DNA from: Glebionis coronaria | Lineage: Eukaryota; Streptophyta; Magnoliopsida; Asterales; Asteraceae | Reading direction: 5' to 3' | DNA: 64,000 nucleotides | Assembly (NCBI GenBank): GCA_025667525.1 | Contig: CM046877.1 | Location: 26,626,737 to 26,690,736 of the forward strand | Shown: piece by piece, positions 34,715 to 46,050 of the stretch | Layout: each line of letters starts with the position of its first letter | Position numbering within the stretch: position 1 is the first letter of the stretch | The notes under the pieces: generated by a model | What the model saw: only the letters and a program-made list of their open reading frames with translations | What the model was told of the DNA's origin: nothing | Databases searched by the model: none | Position numbers and translations under genes: made by a program

Positions 34715-36443
34715 CAAAAAACATTTTATTATTATTTTTATTATTATTTATTGTTATTTATTATTTGTTTAATTATAACATCATTTTATTAAAATAATAG
34801 GATTTTACAAAGATTAGTGGGAAGCCGAGATACTATCTGAGCCCCCACTCCTTTAGCTATAACAAAACTAATCCTATTAAAAATATGAACAGTTGCACGT
34901 TCTCCGATGTCTTGAGTTACGGAGAACTTTCGAATCTGCTTCAGTAAATCCACGACATCCTTCTCTAATTCCCCAAGCGAAGAAAATGAGAAGGAGAGAA
35001 AACCATATCCAATATCCAAACACTTAGACTCGTACATGACGCGTTTACGGTTTGCAACATTGGTCACAGCACGACCAGGCACAAATTAACTGTTCCAGTT
35101 TGTGTCAAAGGGGAGGATCCTTTCAAATCCACACACACATCAAGCCGTTTATCCCACGAGTAGAGTAACACATATGCAGGACGTAGGGGGTTGTCCCGTC
35201 CTCTACCAAGCCCAATATTAACTTCTTTACCTGCCGAAATCACCTACTTAAAACAGATGTCGAGAAGGGTATCACGTACAACATTATGCCGATGATTAAT
35301 TCCAACCATACCAGCACATGATACAACATGATCTCCATAAGTATCCCCTGTAAAGACCTTAGAGCACGCTGAACACGGCATTGGAACAGAAAATAACAGA
35401 ACACCTAATCGATAGCATGACACACAATAGTAAGTCTTACCGTTCGTAGTTTGTCCCAAACCTGAAATCAGAACAACCCTAAGCCAGTCAGAAGTGTGAT
35501 CTTCCATTTGTGATTGCCACAAAGCCATCTGTCGAGGGGATAAAGAAAAGGTGGATTCTGCAGTTTGAGTAACACGTGTGAAATATATATCTGCCAGTTT
35601 CTTCATGAGTTTGGGGGCAGCGATCTCACTTGGATTACTCAAAAGGTTAATCTCCATTTTCGTATTAAACGCACACAATGCATCATCAAAGTTAGGCCCA
35701 GAAGTAACAATACCAGAATGTTGAAGCAACTTAGATTGAAAACTACCTGACTGCAATCTAGAAGTAAGAAATGCATAATTACCAAACATCACCTGCAAAA
35801 TAGACGCCAAGACCAAAAAATCCAAAAGGTATGATGGCAAGTCTCCATTGCCAATCACCAAACCCAGGTCCAGAAGCAGTTACAATACGTTCCAGCACAG
35901 AACCAAGAGCCGCGTCAAAAGAATGTTGGGCCATCTCAAACACCCGTGGAGAACATGTACGCATAGCAAAATAAAGTTTAGATATACCCGCACAAGAACG
36001 AAGCAACAATAACACTTTGAGGGTCATTAACCCTAGCAACTGTTTCCATAAGCACAATGGTTTTGGCCACTCTCTTCATCACAAGCCCACTACTGAAATC
36101 AAAATCCACACTAGCAGGTCCACCAAGTAATTTGAATCCATATAAGGGTCGAGCAATATTAGGCGGGAAAACACCCGCAAGCCTGCTTCTAGGATTTTCT
36201 TTTGGCCCAAAAACCTCAGTTTTATCAACGTTAAGATGCAAGCCACAAATAGGTCTATCCTACATAATTAACTCTAAAACCTTTCCCACAACCAAAGTGT
36301 CTCCAATAATCATGCCATCGTCTAGACACCAAGCTTGTAGAGAAAGGCTAAAAGAGTCTCTAATATTACATACCAAAGGTTGTAGCACTAAGGCAAAAAG
36401 CAAAGGGCCAAGTGGGTCACCCTGTTGCACTCCTTGGCATGAT
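34715..36443 (-). mobile_element. LINE fragment d, 5' truncated, joined to CACTA sequence
   Basis: Minus-strand copy starting with an ATT-rich tail (34715-34780). It retains the C-terminal endonuclease and zinc-knuckle region and most of the reverse transcriptase as far as CQGVQQGDPLGPLLFALV, where it stops next to plus-strand CACTA transposase sequence. Motif C reads CLDD instead of YLDD. Several frameshifts split the frame (for example near 35244, 35800, 35980 and 36250). Consistent with a 5'-truncated insertion into the CACTA transposase gene. Confidence 0.85.
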
Positions 36444-38610
36444 CGACCTAAAGAATATAACCGGCCGGATGTAATCGAGGAGCAACATGCTAGATTGCTA
36501 AGGCGTTTGCCGGGTAAATATCCGAAACATGGGGGTGTGAAGATTTCCTGCAATGTTACAGTCGAGCTTAACTGGACTAAACGGTCTATTTTTTATGAGC
36601 TTGAGTATTGGCCTTTTATTTCACTAAGACACAATTTAGACATCATGCATATCGAAAAAATGTGTTGGAGGCCATCTTGAACATTTTGTTAATGAATGAC
36701 AAAAGTAAAGACACCACAAAGGCAAGGCAAGACTTGAAAAAGATGGGCATTCGAAGACCTTTGTGGCTAACCGTAAACCACAAGGGGAAGACTGTGAAGC
36801 CCCAGGCTGCGTATTCTTTAATAGCAGAGAATCGAAAAAAGTTTTGTCAGTACATCAAAAGTGTTAAACTACCAGATGGGTTCGGATCATGCTTCAAGCA
36901 CAAATTGACCGATAATGATACAAATATAACGGGCCTGAAGTCTCATGACTGTCATATAATGATGCAACGTTTACTTCCTTACGGACTTCAAAATTACTTG
37001 CCCGAACATATTGCAAAACCAATAATCAATCTATGTTCCTTGTGTAAGCAACTATTCTCTACAACTTTGATGGAGGAGGAAATGTTGAAAGCTTCGGTCA
37101 AGGTGGTTGAAATTCTATGCGAGCTTGAGCGCATATATCCTCCTGCTTTCTTTGACATTATGATTCACTTGCCCATCCATTTAGCTCTAGAGGCTCTTGA
37201 AGGCGGGCCTATTCAACCCTGGTAGATGTATCCATTTGAAAGATTCATGAAGAAGCAAAAAGGTTATGTAAGAAATAAATCTAAGCCGGAAGGTTCGATC
37301 GCGGAGGGTTATGTTGCAGAAGAAGCATTGACTATAAGTTCTCAATATTTTCGGGGTGTTACCACGAAATTTAATCGTCCCTATCGTAATATGGACCCCC
37401 CTCCCTCAACGTGAGAGTTTCAGGTGTTCCGATCGGTATGCAAGCCGATTGGTTTACTGTCCTTTCCTTATTTTCCTACCGAAGAGTACAAGAAAGCAAG
37501 ATGGTATGTACTTAACAATAGTCCTGAGATCGACACGTACCAAGACCAGTTCCAGAGGTACGCGTTTTTTAATTTTGTAACTTTTTTTTCTTAACTTATC
37601 ATTTCGACGACTTATTCTAATAGCATGAACGTTTTTCAGTTTATTTCCAAGAAAAAAAGAAAAAGACATGCTAGAAGAATTCCCCCACTGGTTTAAGACG
37701 CTCGTAAACTAACACTTATTTTGTGTACTTAAGTGTAAAAATAACAATATCATAATTTTTGTTTTCTATCTAATCCTATGTTCTTCATAGATCTTTGAAC
37801 GTCACGCACAAAATCCCCAAGACCCAGAGTTTAGCCCAACCAGCGAGTTATTCGCTTTGGCTAATGGACCATCAAAGGCTCCAATGTCAGTAAACTGTTG
37901 CGTAGTAGATGGTGTGAGGTATGTCGTGCAGAGTCGCGATGAACGTCACGTAACTCAAAATTGTAGCGTTTGTTCGGCTGGCCATGACGGGAAAACTAAC
38001 ACTTATGGTCAACTTCAAGAAATCCTCGAGTTTGACTATTTGTCGTTTAAAGTTGCGTTGCTCAAAGTTAAGTGGTTCGACACTCGCAACAACGTTGGTA
38101 GAGTCAAGAAACTTACCGTTAGAAACGGAATGACACAAATCGTCGGCTCTGGTGAGTGGTGGAAAATGAACAATACATTCTCGCAACACAAGTCAAACAA
38201 GTCTTCTACCTTGTAGATCCGGCTAAACCCAACGTGAAGGTCGTCGAGCATGTTAATCATAAAAAGTTTTTGAACAACGGTGTAATCGTGGTAGAGAACG
38301 AACCTGATATTATACATTTGGACAACTCATCTGATCTCCCACCTTCTACTAGTGATCTCCCACCTTCTACTAGTGATCTCCCACCATGAATAGTGGGAAT
38401 GACTTTGGTAATTACACCTTATATATAGATTTGCATATAGATGGTGAATAAACTGAGGTTGACGCACCGCCAGATAACGATGATGTTCCTAGCGAAGACG
38501 ATGATGATGAAGACCCCCTTCCTCATGATTTAGCAGATTCTGATGTTGAAGACCTCATCAAAGATGATGATGGTGTTGAGAAATTTTATTCTAGTGACGA
38601 AGAAGATTAA
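36444..38610 (+). pseudogene. CACTA TNP2-like transposase, 3' part (DUF4218/DUF4216)
   Basis: Plus-strand C-terminal half of an En/Spm (CACTA) transposase. 36450-37440: the end of the transposase core and DUF4218 (ELEYWPFISLRHNLDIMHIE, VKPQAAYSLIAENRKKFC, GLKSHDCHIMMQRLLPYG). 37640-37705: a small exon (FPRKKEKDMLEEFPHWFKTL) with GTAAAC after it. 37792-38390: the DUF4216 region (IFERHAQNPQDPEF, YVVQSRDERHV, FKVALLKVKWFDT), then an acidic tail to 38610. Defects: TAG directly after the Trp that precedes MYPFER (37223-37225), frameshifts near 37400, and a one-base loss at 38160. The N-terminal half is absent, replaced by LINE d. Confidence 0.85.
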
Positions 38611-39289
38611 CTTTGTGTTGTAACTTGCAAAATACACTTATATATTTGAATGAATGAATGAATGAAATTGTTGTGGATTGTTTAAATGTGTAAATTTAAT
38701 TTTGTTATTTGGATTTGTGCATGCTTGTATTATTTTGTTCATAATTTCTACATGTTATGCGAATTGTACCTGTATACAGATGGCTTATGTTGCACGGGGA
38801 CACGACGGGGACGGTGGTGGCGAGGATCCTTCACGTCCACGTCCTCCATCATTCGGTTGCGGGGGTTGCTTCGTTAATCGGGGTCAGAATATCTGGATTA
38901 TTGTAATACAAATTTGATACACATATTGAACTTGTTTGCCTTGAACTTTTATGACTTTATCACTCACTTGATTTTGCAGGCAAAGGAAAGCAAAAGCCCA
39001 ATTTGGGCGGGAGGAAAGCCGACAGGGAGAATACCCGGGACAAGACCCGTTGCCTGAAATTACTGGATGCGGTGGCCGCGAATCACAACCGGCCAGTCGA
39101 GATCGACTTTGTACCCGCTAAAGATAACCTGGTTACACCTGTCGGCCCCTACGCAGAGCATTGGGGAAACTTATTCGGGGGGGTCGTTAGGGAAATACCT
39201 TTGTATTACCCTTCGTGGAACAAGGTCCCTGAAGGGTACAAGGCGGCGGCCAGGGAAGCTATTGAGGTAAGTTATCATTTTGTGTTTAT

Positions 39290-39850
39290 TTAATTATCGT
39301 GTTCATTTATTTAATTGTGTATATTTATTTAAATTTATTTTTTATTTATATCATATAAATAAATAAATAAATTTAAATAAATATATAAATTATATTTCTA
39401 ACTTTGTTTTTAATGTGTCGTATTGTGTATATTTATTTAAATTCGTTTATTTATTTATATCATATAAATAAATAAACGAATTTAAATAAATATACAAATT
39501 ATATTTTTAACTCTATTTTCAATGTGTTGTATTGTGTATATTTATTTAAATTCGTTTATTTATTTATATCATATAAATATATAAACAAATTTAAATAAAT
39601 ATATAAATTATATTTTTAACTCTATTTTCAATGTGTTGTATTGTGTATATTTATTTAAATTCGTTTATTTATTTATATCATATAAATAAACAAATTTAAA
39701 TAAATATATAAATTATATTTCTAACTCTGTTTTTAATGTGTTGTATTGTGTATATTTATTTAAATTCATTTATTTATTTATATTATATAAATAAATAAAT
39801 TTAAATAAAAATATAAATTATATTTCTAACTCTGTTTCCAATATGTTGTA
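39290..39850. repeat. Palindromic AT-rich minisatellite inside a transposase intron
   Basis: Five imperfect copies of about 105-115 bp. Each unit holds an inverted repeat of the form TTTATTTAAATTCGTTTATT ... AATAAACGAATTTAAATAAA around TATATCATATA, then a spacer containing TTTCAATGTGTTGTATTGTG. The whole array fills the intron between 39267 and 39861. Confidence 0.9.
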
Positions 39851-40197
39851 TTTGATTGCAGGAAAAATACGATCTCTCGCCGCACAGGAGCACCCCTTGG
39901 TGGCAGAATATTCATAATACCATTAATGCCGAGTTACAAAAAACATACAACACCAACAAGGCCACTCTGAAGCGAGATTACTGTATAAAAGACTCCGAGA
40001 CTGGAGAATACGATGTGGATCGAATTAGGCGGAACAGACCCGACGAGCACTCAGCTGAAGAGTAGGAAAACAAATAACGTTTTGGACTGACCCTGGTAAC
40101 AAGAAGAGATCCTTAACAAACAGCCAAAATCGGTCCAATGCACACTTCCCTCCCGGCATGGTTCTCGGTCGATCCCTCGCACTCGACAGATCATGGT

Positions 40198-40330
40198 AAT
40201 TATTATTATTATTATTATTATTATTATTGATTTTACATTACTATTGTTTTTTATTTTTATTATTTTATTATTATTATTACTGATTTTTATTATTTTATTA
40301 TTATTATTATTGATTTTACATACATATTAT
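40198..40330. repeat. (ATT)n microsatellite in a CACTA intron
   Basis: ATT/TTA trinucleotide runs interrupted by GATTTT, in the intron after the 39862-40195 exon. The reading frame through it is only low-complexity Ile/Leu. Confidence 0.9.
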
Positions 40331-41234
40331 TATTTGCCGTTTTTAATTAGATTGATCTTACTTGCGTGTGCATGTACATAAAAAGGCGTCCGAAACCCAA
40401 CAGGAGCTTTCAGAGATCGACATGTTCTATCGTTTGCACACGGATGAAAATGGTGTATTTTGCAGATGAGAACGCTCTCCAGTTGTATGTAAGTATTCTT
40501 TTCAAAACATACTTTAATGAATCATTGATTAATAATCTAGAAACCTGAGTAATATATTTACTATCTTGTGTTATTGTCACTACACAGGATCAGATGAGAT
40601 GAGGGAGCTAGAGGCGAAGGGTGAGCACACCACTTCCGAGATCAACATGATGGTACGAGGAGTCAAGTTTCGTGGCCACCGTCCTGGCGTGGGTATGGTA
40701 TTGCCAGGATACGCCAGTTCTAGTCCGAGCTTTTCGTCACCCCCTGACACTCGTCGGGATGTTGATTTCTTGATGGGCCTGCTGAGAGCCGACGGCAGGT
40801 ATAAAGATCATTTTTGAGATATGAGAGTGCTAGTGCCAGCGGGAGCGGGAGTCGCCCGGGTGATGATGCTGAGGATCGGGAGGGTGGAGAGGATGGTGGC
40901 GATGACGCGAGCTAGTCGTGTCATATATGTGTTTGTTAGTATGGTACATTGTTTCTTTATGTTCATCTTGACTTGTTTCCCTATTATCCTAAATTAGAAC
41001 GCTTGTTTCCCTAGTATACTTAACTATCCGGACTTATTCCTAGCATCCTTGACTAAATTAGAACGTTATATTATATTTTGGTGCAAGTTTGAACTTATTC
41101 CGCATTTGTGTTGATTTGTATTCCAAGTTTACTTTATATGTGTCTTTTGGTGAGTAAATACAGGTTTTTGTTACAGGTTTTGGTAGATTTTTTCCGGAAA
41201 AATTCTGGAAAATACCTGCTGTGCAGGTTATTTA

Positions 41235-41733
41235 TAAAAAAAACCTGTAGAGGTTTCCCCAGCGACATGTCGCTTGGGAAACTTTGGAAAATTGTTGACA
41301 AGTCAAACACAAAGTGTTGACAAGTCAAACGTATCGAATGTTTCCCCAGCGACATGTCGCTGGGGAAACACTGAGAAATCGTGACAAGTCAACCACAAAG
41401 CGTTAACAAGTCAAACGTAAGGAAAGATTCCCCAGCGACATGTCACTGGGGAAACTTTGTAATTAGATAAGAAGATTAAGTTTAACTTAATTTTTGCTGA
41501 TTTAATAAAGATTTTCCCCAGCGACATGTTGCTGGGGAAAATCTTGCCACCATGGCAATCTATTTTTTAGGAAAATTCTGTGGGGCCCGCATGTCGCTGG
41601 GGATACCTTTCTCATCGAGCGTACCCCAGCGAATTTTCCACAGCGACATGTCGCTGGGGAAACGTATCTCCATCAAAAATTCGCTGGGGAAAAACCAAAA
41701 TAATCGCTGGGGAAGTAGTCGATTGATGCAGTG
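41235..41733 (+). mobile_element. 3' terminal region of the CACTA element with palindromic subterminal repeats
   Basis: At least four palindromes of the type TTCCCCAGCGACATGTCG/CTGGGGAA (near 41254, 41340, 41427 and 41514) plus partial copies at 41588, 41625, 41643 and 41680-41712. The element ends in TTGATGCAGTG (41723-41733), that is a CACTG-type terminus when read inwards. It is followed by AAAGAACAAGAATTAG, which belongs to the SLC35F 5' flank. Dense subterminal repeats are the transposase-binding zone in CACTA elements. Confidence 0.8.
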
Positions 41734-43021
41734 AAAGAACAAGAATTAGATTCTTGTGATTCTAGCTTTTTAGGGTTTCTTTCACTTTTAGTTATTATTG
41801 TGGGAAAAAAGTTTGTTTTGAATGATGGTGAATTTGTTTACAAAGAAGACATTGTTTGGGGTTTTTCTAGGACAGATTCTTTCACTATTTATAACATCAA
41901 CTGGATTCTCATCATCTGTGCTTGCTAAAAGAGGTTTGCATTTTCATTGTTTATGCTTCATTTACTGATTTATTGACCCGTGAAATTCACGGAACGTTAA
42001 TAAATTGGTGATTGTGTTTTTATAAGAGACCAATTTATAAGAAACTTGAAATTGATCATATGTAAGTTGATGATACATAATCATTATGTTATTCATTGTT
42101 TAAGTGACATACTTGACACCAACGATCATGAGTAAAATCAGTAAATATAATTGAAAAACTAAAGCTGATCGAAAAAAGATATTTGGTATATTAGCTTAGC
42201 ATGTTGAAATATACGGTACACAAATATTAGGGAAGATTGCACCGATGAACGACTTATTTTTAACATTTGATGTAAAATAGTAACATGCCTTTTGTCACTA
42301 ACCAATTCAAGCAAATACAAATCTTATTTCGTCGAATGTAATAAGGTGATAAGGTGAATATTGTTACAAATATACATGATATGTTGTAATAAGGTGAATA
42401 TTGTTACAAATTCGAGAAAATTTTCCTTATATATAAAAAGAGGTAACTTGTGATTCCATAAATCTGGTTCGACCGTATGAGTAGCAAACCGAATAACTGG
42501 ATTATTTTGACTTGTGTGCATAGAAGGCGATGGATTTACAAAATGTTATGCAGAGTGATTTTTAATTTGATGGGATGAGTGTTCTAATTCATGTTATATT
42601 TTTTCTAACTTAGGAATCAATGCACCAACTTCCCAATCTCTAGCGAATTATGTGTTGTTGGCGATTTTTTATGGTATCATTTTGATTAGCAGGCAGAAGG
42701 GTATGAAGGTTAGTATCGTTTATATAAGATTCAAAGGGCATTTGTCTCATGGCAGCTTGTTCTCTTTCTTCGAATTATTTGTCGTTTCACGTCTCTGAAT
42801 ATTTTTTCTTATATGAGAATTTTGCAGGCAAAATGGTACTATTATCTACTTCTTGGAATTATAGACGTTGAGGCAAATTATCTTGGTAAGTTTTTAATTG
42901 GAATTAATGGTTGGGTCGGTAACAGTCAAAAGGGTAGATTTTGAGTACAGATCAAAATGGTACAATCAAAGCATCATGTTCCCGGAAATTGTAGGATAAT
43001 TAGTCGTCTAGTATGATTGAA
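41734..43021 (+). pseudogene. SLC35F duplicate, exons 1-3 only
   Basis: Copy of the 5' part of the transporter gene at 17897. Exon 1 41822-41933, exon 2 42614-42708, exon 3 42828-42885. All splice sites and the frame are kept, with a few substitutions (for example GVFLGQI for GLFLGQV). Introns 1 and 2 and the start of intron 3 are also present. The copy ends in intron 3 at 43021, where LINE e begins. Exons 4-11 are absent, so no complete transporter can be made; a short membrane peptide is conceivable. On its left the CACTA end abuts its 5'UTR. Confidence 0.92.
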
Positions 43022-44674
43022 ATAATAGGGTTTTACAAAAGATTAGTGGGAAGCCGAGATACTATCTGAGCCCCCCACTCCTTTAGCTATAACAAAACTA
43101 ATCCTATTAAAAATATGAATAGTTGCACGTGCTCCGATGTCTTGAGTTACGGAGAACTTTCGAATCCGCTTCAGTAAATCCACGGCATCCTTCTCTAATT
43201 CCCCAAGCGAAGAAAATGTGAAGGGGAGAAAACCATATCCAATATCCGAACACTTAGACTTGTACATGACGCGTTTACGGTTTGCAGCATTGGTCACAGC
43301 ACGACCATGCACAAATTAACCATTCTACTTTGTGTCAAAGGGGAGGATCCTGTCAAATCCACACACACATCAAGCCGTTTATCCCACGAGTAGAGTAACA
43401 CATCTACAGGACGTAGGGGGTTGTCCCGTCCTCCACCAAGCCCAATATTAACTTCTTTACCTGCCGAAATCGCCGACCTAAAACAGATGTCGAGAAGGGT
43501 ATCACGTACAACATTATGCCGATGATTAATGCCAACCATAACAGCACATGATACATCATGATCTCCATAAGTATCCCCTGTAAAGACCTTAGAGCACGTT
43601 GAACACGGCTTTGGAACAGAAAATAACGGAACACCTAATCGATAGCATGACACACAACAATAAGTCTTATCGTTCGTAGTCTGTCCCAAACCTGAAATCG
43701 GAACCACCCTAAGCCAGTCAGAAGTGTGATCTTCCATTTGTGATTGCCACAAAGCCATCTGTCGAGGGGATAAAGAAAAGGTGGATTCTGCAGTTTGAGT
43801 AACACGTGTGAAATATATATCTTCCAGTTTCTTCATGAGTTTGGGGGCAGCGATCTCACTTGGATTACTCAAAAGATTAATCTCCATTTTCGTATTAAAC
43901 CCACACAATGCATCATCAAAGTTAGGCCCAAAAGTAACAAACCATAATGTAGAAGCAGCTTAGATTGCAAACTACCTGACTGCAATCTAGAAGTAAGAAA
44001 TGCATAATTAACAAACATCACCTGCAGCATAGACGCCAAGACCAAAAAATCCAAAAGGTAAGGTGGCAAGTCTCCATTGGCAATCACCAAACCCAGGTCC
44101 AGAAGCAGTTACAATATGTTCCAGCGCAGAACGAAGAGCCGCGTCAAAAGAATTTTGGGCCATCTCAAACACCCGTGGAGAACATGTACGCATAGCAAAA
44201 TAAAGTTTAGATATACCCGCACAATAACGAAGCAGCAACAACTCACTTTGAGGGTCATTAATCCTAGCAACTGTTTCCATAAGCACAATGGTTTTGGCCA
44301 CTCTCTTCATCACAAGCTCACTGCTGAAATCAAAATCCACACTAGCAGGTCCACCAAGTAATTTGAATCCATACAAGGGTTGAGAAATATTAGGCGGGAA
44401 AACACCCGCAAGCCTGCTTCTAGGATCTTCTTTTGGCCAAAAAACCTCAGTTTTATCAACGTTAAGATGCAAGCCACAAATAGGTCTATCCTCCATAATT
44501 AACTCTAAAACCTTTCCCACAACCAAAGTATCTCCAATAATCGTGCCATCGTCTAGATACTAAGCTTGTAGAGAAAGGCTAAAAGAGTCTCTAATCTTAC
44601 ATACCAAAGGTTGTAGCACTAAGGCAAAAAGCAAAGGGCCAAGTGGGTCACCCTGTTGCACTCCTTGGCATGAT
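43022..44674 (-). mobile_element. LINE fragment e, second copy of fragment d
   Basis: Near-identical to fragment d (offset about 8.23 kb) with the same 5' junction to CACTA sequence. The ATT tail is missing: it starts at AATAATAGG, directly after SLC35F intron sequence. Endonuclease (RPVDVLLYSWD), zinc-knuckle and late reverse-transcriptase regions are readable, with frameshifts. Motif C is preceded by a stop (TAG in place of the Trp codon before YLDD). Confidence 0.9.
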
Positions 44675-45707
44675 CGACCTAAAGAATATAACTGGCCGGA
44701 TGTAATCGAGGAGCAACATGCTAGATTGCTAAGGCGTTTTTCGGGTAAACATCCAAAACATGGGGGTGTAAAGATTTCCCGTAATGTTACAGTCGAGCTT
44801 AACTGGACTAAACGGTCTATTTTTTACGAGCTTGAGTATTGGCCTTTTATTTCACTAAGACATAATTCAGACATCATGCATATCCAAAAAAAATATGTTG
44901 GAGGCCATCTTGAACATTTTGTTAATGAATGACAAAAGTAAAGACACCGCAAAGGCAAGACAAGACTTGAAAAAGATGGGCATTCGAAGACCTTTGTGGC
45001 TAACCGTAAACCACAAGGGGAAGACTGTGAAGCCCCAGGCTGCGTATTCTTTAATAGCAGAGAACTGAAAAAAGTTTAGTCAGTACATCAAAAGTGTTAA
45101 ACTACCAGATGGGTTTGGGTCATGCTTCAAGTACAAAGTGACCGATAATGATACAAATATAATGGGCCTAAAGTCTCATGACTGTCATATAATGATGCAA
45201 CGTTTACTTCCTTACGGACTTCAAAATTACTTGCCCGAACATATTGTAAAACCAATAATCAATCTATGTTCCTTGTTTAAGAAACTCTGCTCTACAACTT
45301 TGATGGAGGAGGACATGTTGAAAGCTTCGGTCAAGGTGGTTGAAATTCTATGCGAGTTTGAGAGCATATATCCTCCTGCTTTCTTTGACATTATGATTCA
45401 CTTGCCCATCCATTTAGCTCTTGAGGCTCTTGAAGGCGGGCCTATTCAAGCCTGGTAGATGTATCCATTTGAAAGATTCATGAAGAAGCTAAAAGGTTAT
45501 GTAAGAAATAAATCTAAGCCGGAAGGTTCGATCGCGGAGGGTTATGTTGTAGAATAAGCATTGACTATAAGTTCTCAATATTTTTTGGGTGTTACCACGA
45601 AATTTAATCGTCCCGATCGTAATGTGGACCCCCTCCCTCAACGTGTGAGTTTCAGGTGTTCCGATCGGTATGCAAGCCGGTTGGTTTACTGTCCTTTCCT
45701 TATTTTC
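44675..45707 (+). pseudogene. CACTA TNP2-like transposase, second copy, left part
   Basis: Duplicate of 36444-37470 with the same TAG after the Trp preceding MYPFER (45456-45458), plus extra stops (for example at 45066-45068) and small differences. It is interrupted at 45707 by the Copia element and resumes at 63037. Same orientation and order as in the first copy. Confidence 0.88.
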
Positions 45708-46036
45708 TGTAGAATATTGATAACCTATGAATCTATGAAGGGGTTTGTTGTTTTCTAGAGAGAGAAACAAGAGAGAGAAAGTGAGAGAAAACTATGTGTT
45801 ATTTCAATAAATGGAACTAGCAAAATGACAACAACCAACCCCTTTCCATGGTGGAAAGGGGTATTTATACTTCCAAGCTACATGGGCTTGGGCCGGTCCA
45901 TGACAAGCCCATGGACCGGTTCTTACTTAACTTAATAAGCAACTAATAACTATTTGTTAACTACGAGCTATTACAACATAAATAATATTGTGGAGTGACC
46001 GATACTTCTAATATACGTAAAGACGTATTTATAACA
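45708..46036 (-). repeat. 3' LTR of the giant Copia
   Basis: 329 bp, TG..CA. It differs from the right LTR at six positions (three adjacent near 45890, then singles near 46000, 46025 and 46031). Preceded by target duplication TTTTC. Confidence 0.95.
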
Positions 46037-46050
46037 ATCTCCCCCTAAGG
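46037..46050 (-). other. Polypurine tract of the giant Copia
   Basis: Minus strand CCTTAGGGGGAGAT directly adjoining the 3' LTR. Similar TTAAGGGGGAG tracts occur at about 47899, 48108 and 53901. Confidence 0.85.

Larger units (their letters stand above)
38780..40916 (+). pseudogene. CACTA second gene, Transposase_24 (Ptta/En/Spm) type
   Basis: Spliced plus-strand gene with ATG at 38780 (MAYVARGHDGD). Exons recognisable: 38780-38881, 38980-39266 (GRKADRENTRDKTRCLKLL; EHWGNLFGGVVREIPLYYPS), 39862-40195 (EKYDLSPHRSTPWWQNIHNT; FPPGMVLGRSLALD), about 40384-40490 and 40588-40916. The last ends in a Gly/Asp-rich acidic tail. Breaks: stop at 40063-40065, frameshift in the same exon, and a 5 bp duplication (ATGAG twice) at the start of the last exon. 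The family is the DNA-binding partner of CACTA transposase. The long intron 2 is filled with a palindromic minisatellite. Confidence 0.75.

Noticed and set aside
41822..42885. A second functional SLC35F gene
   Set aside because: Only exons 1-3 of 11 are present and sequence switches to a LINE within intron 3.
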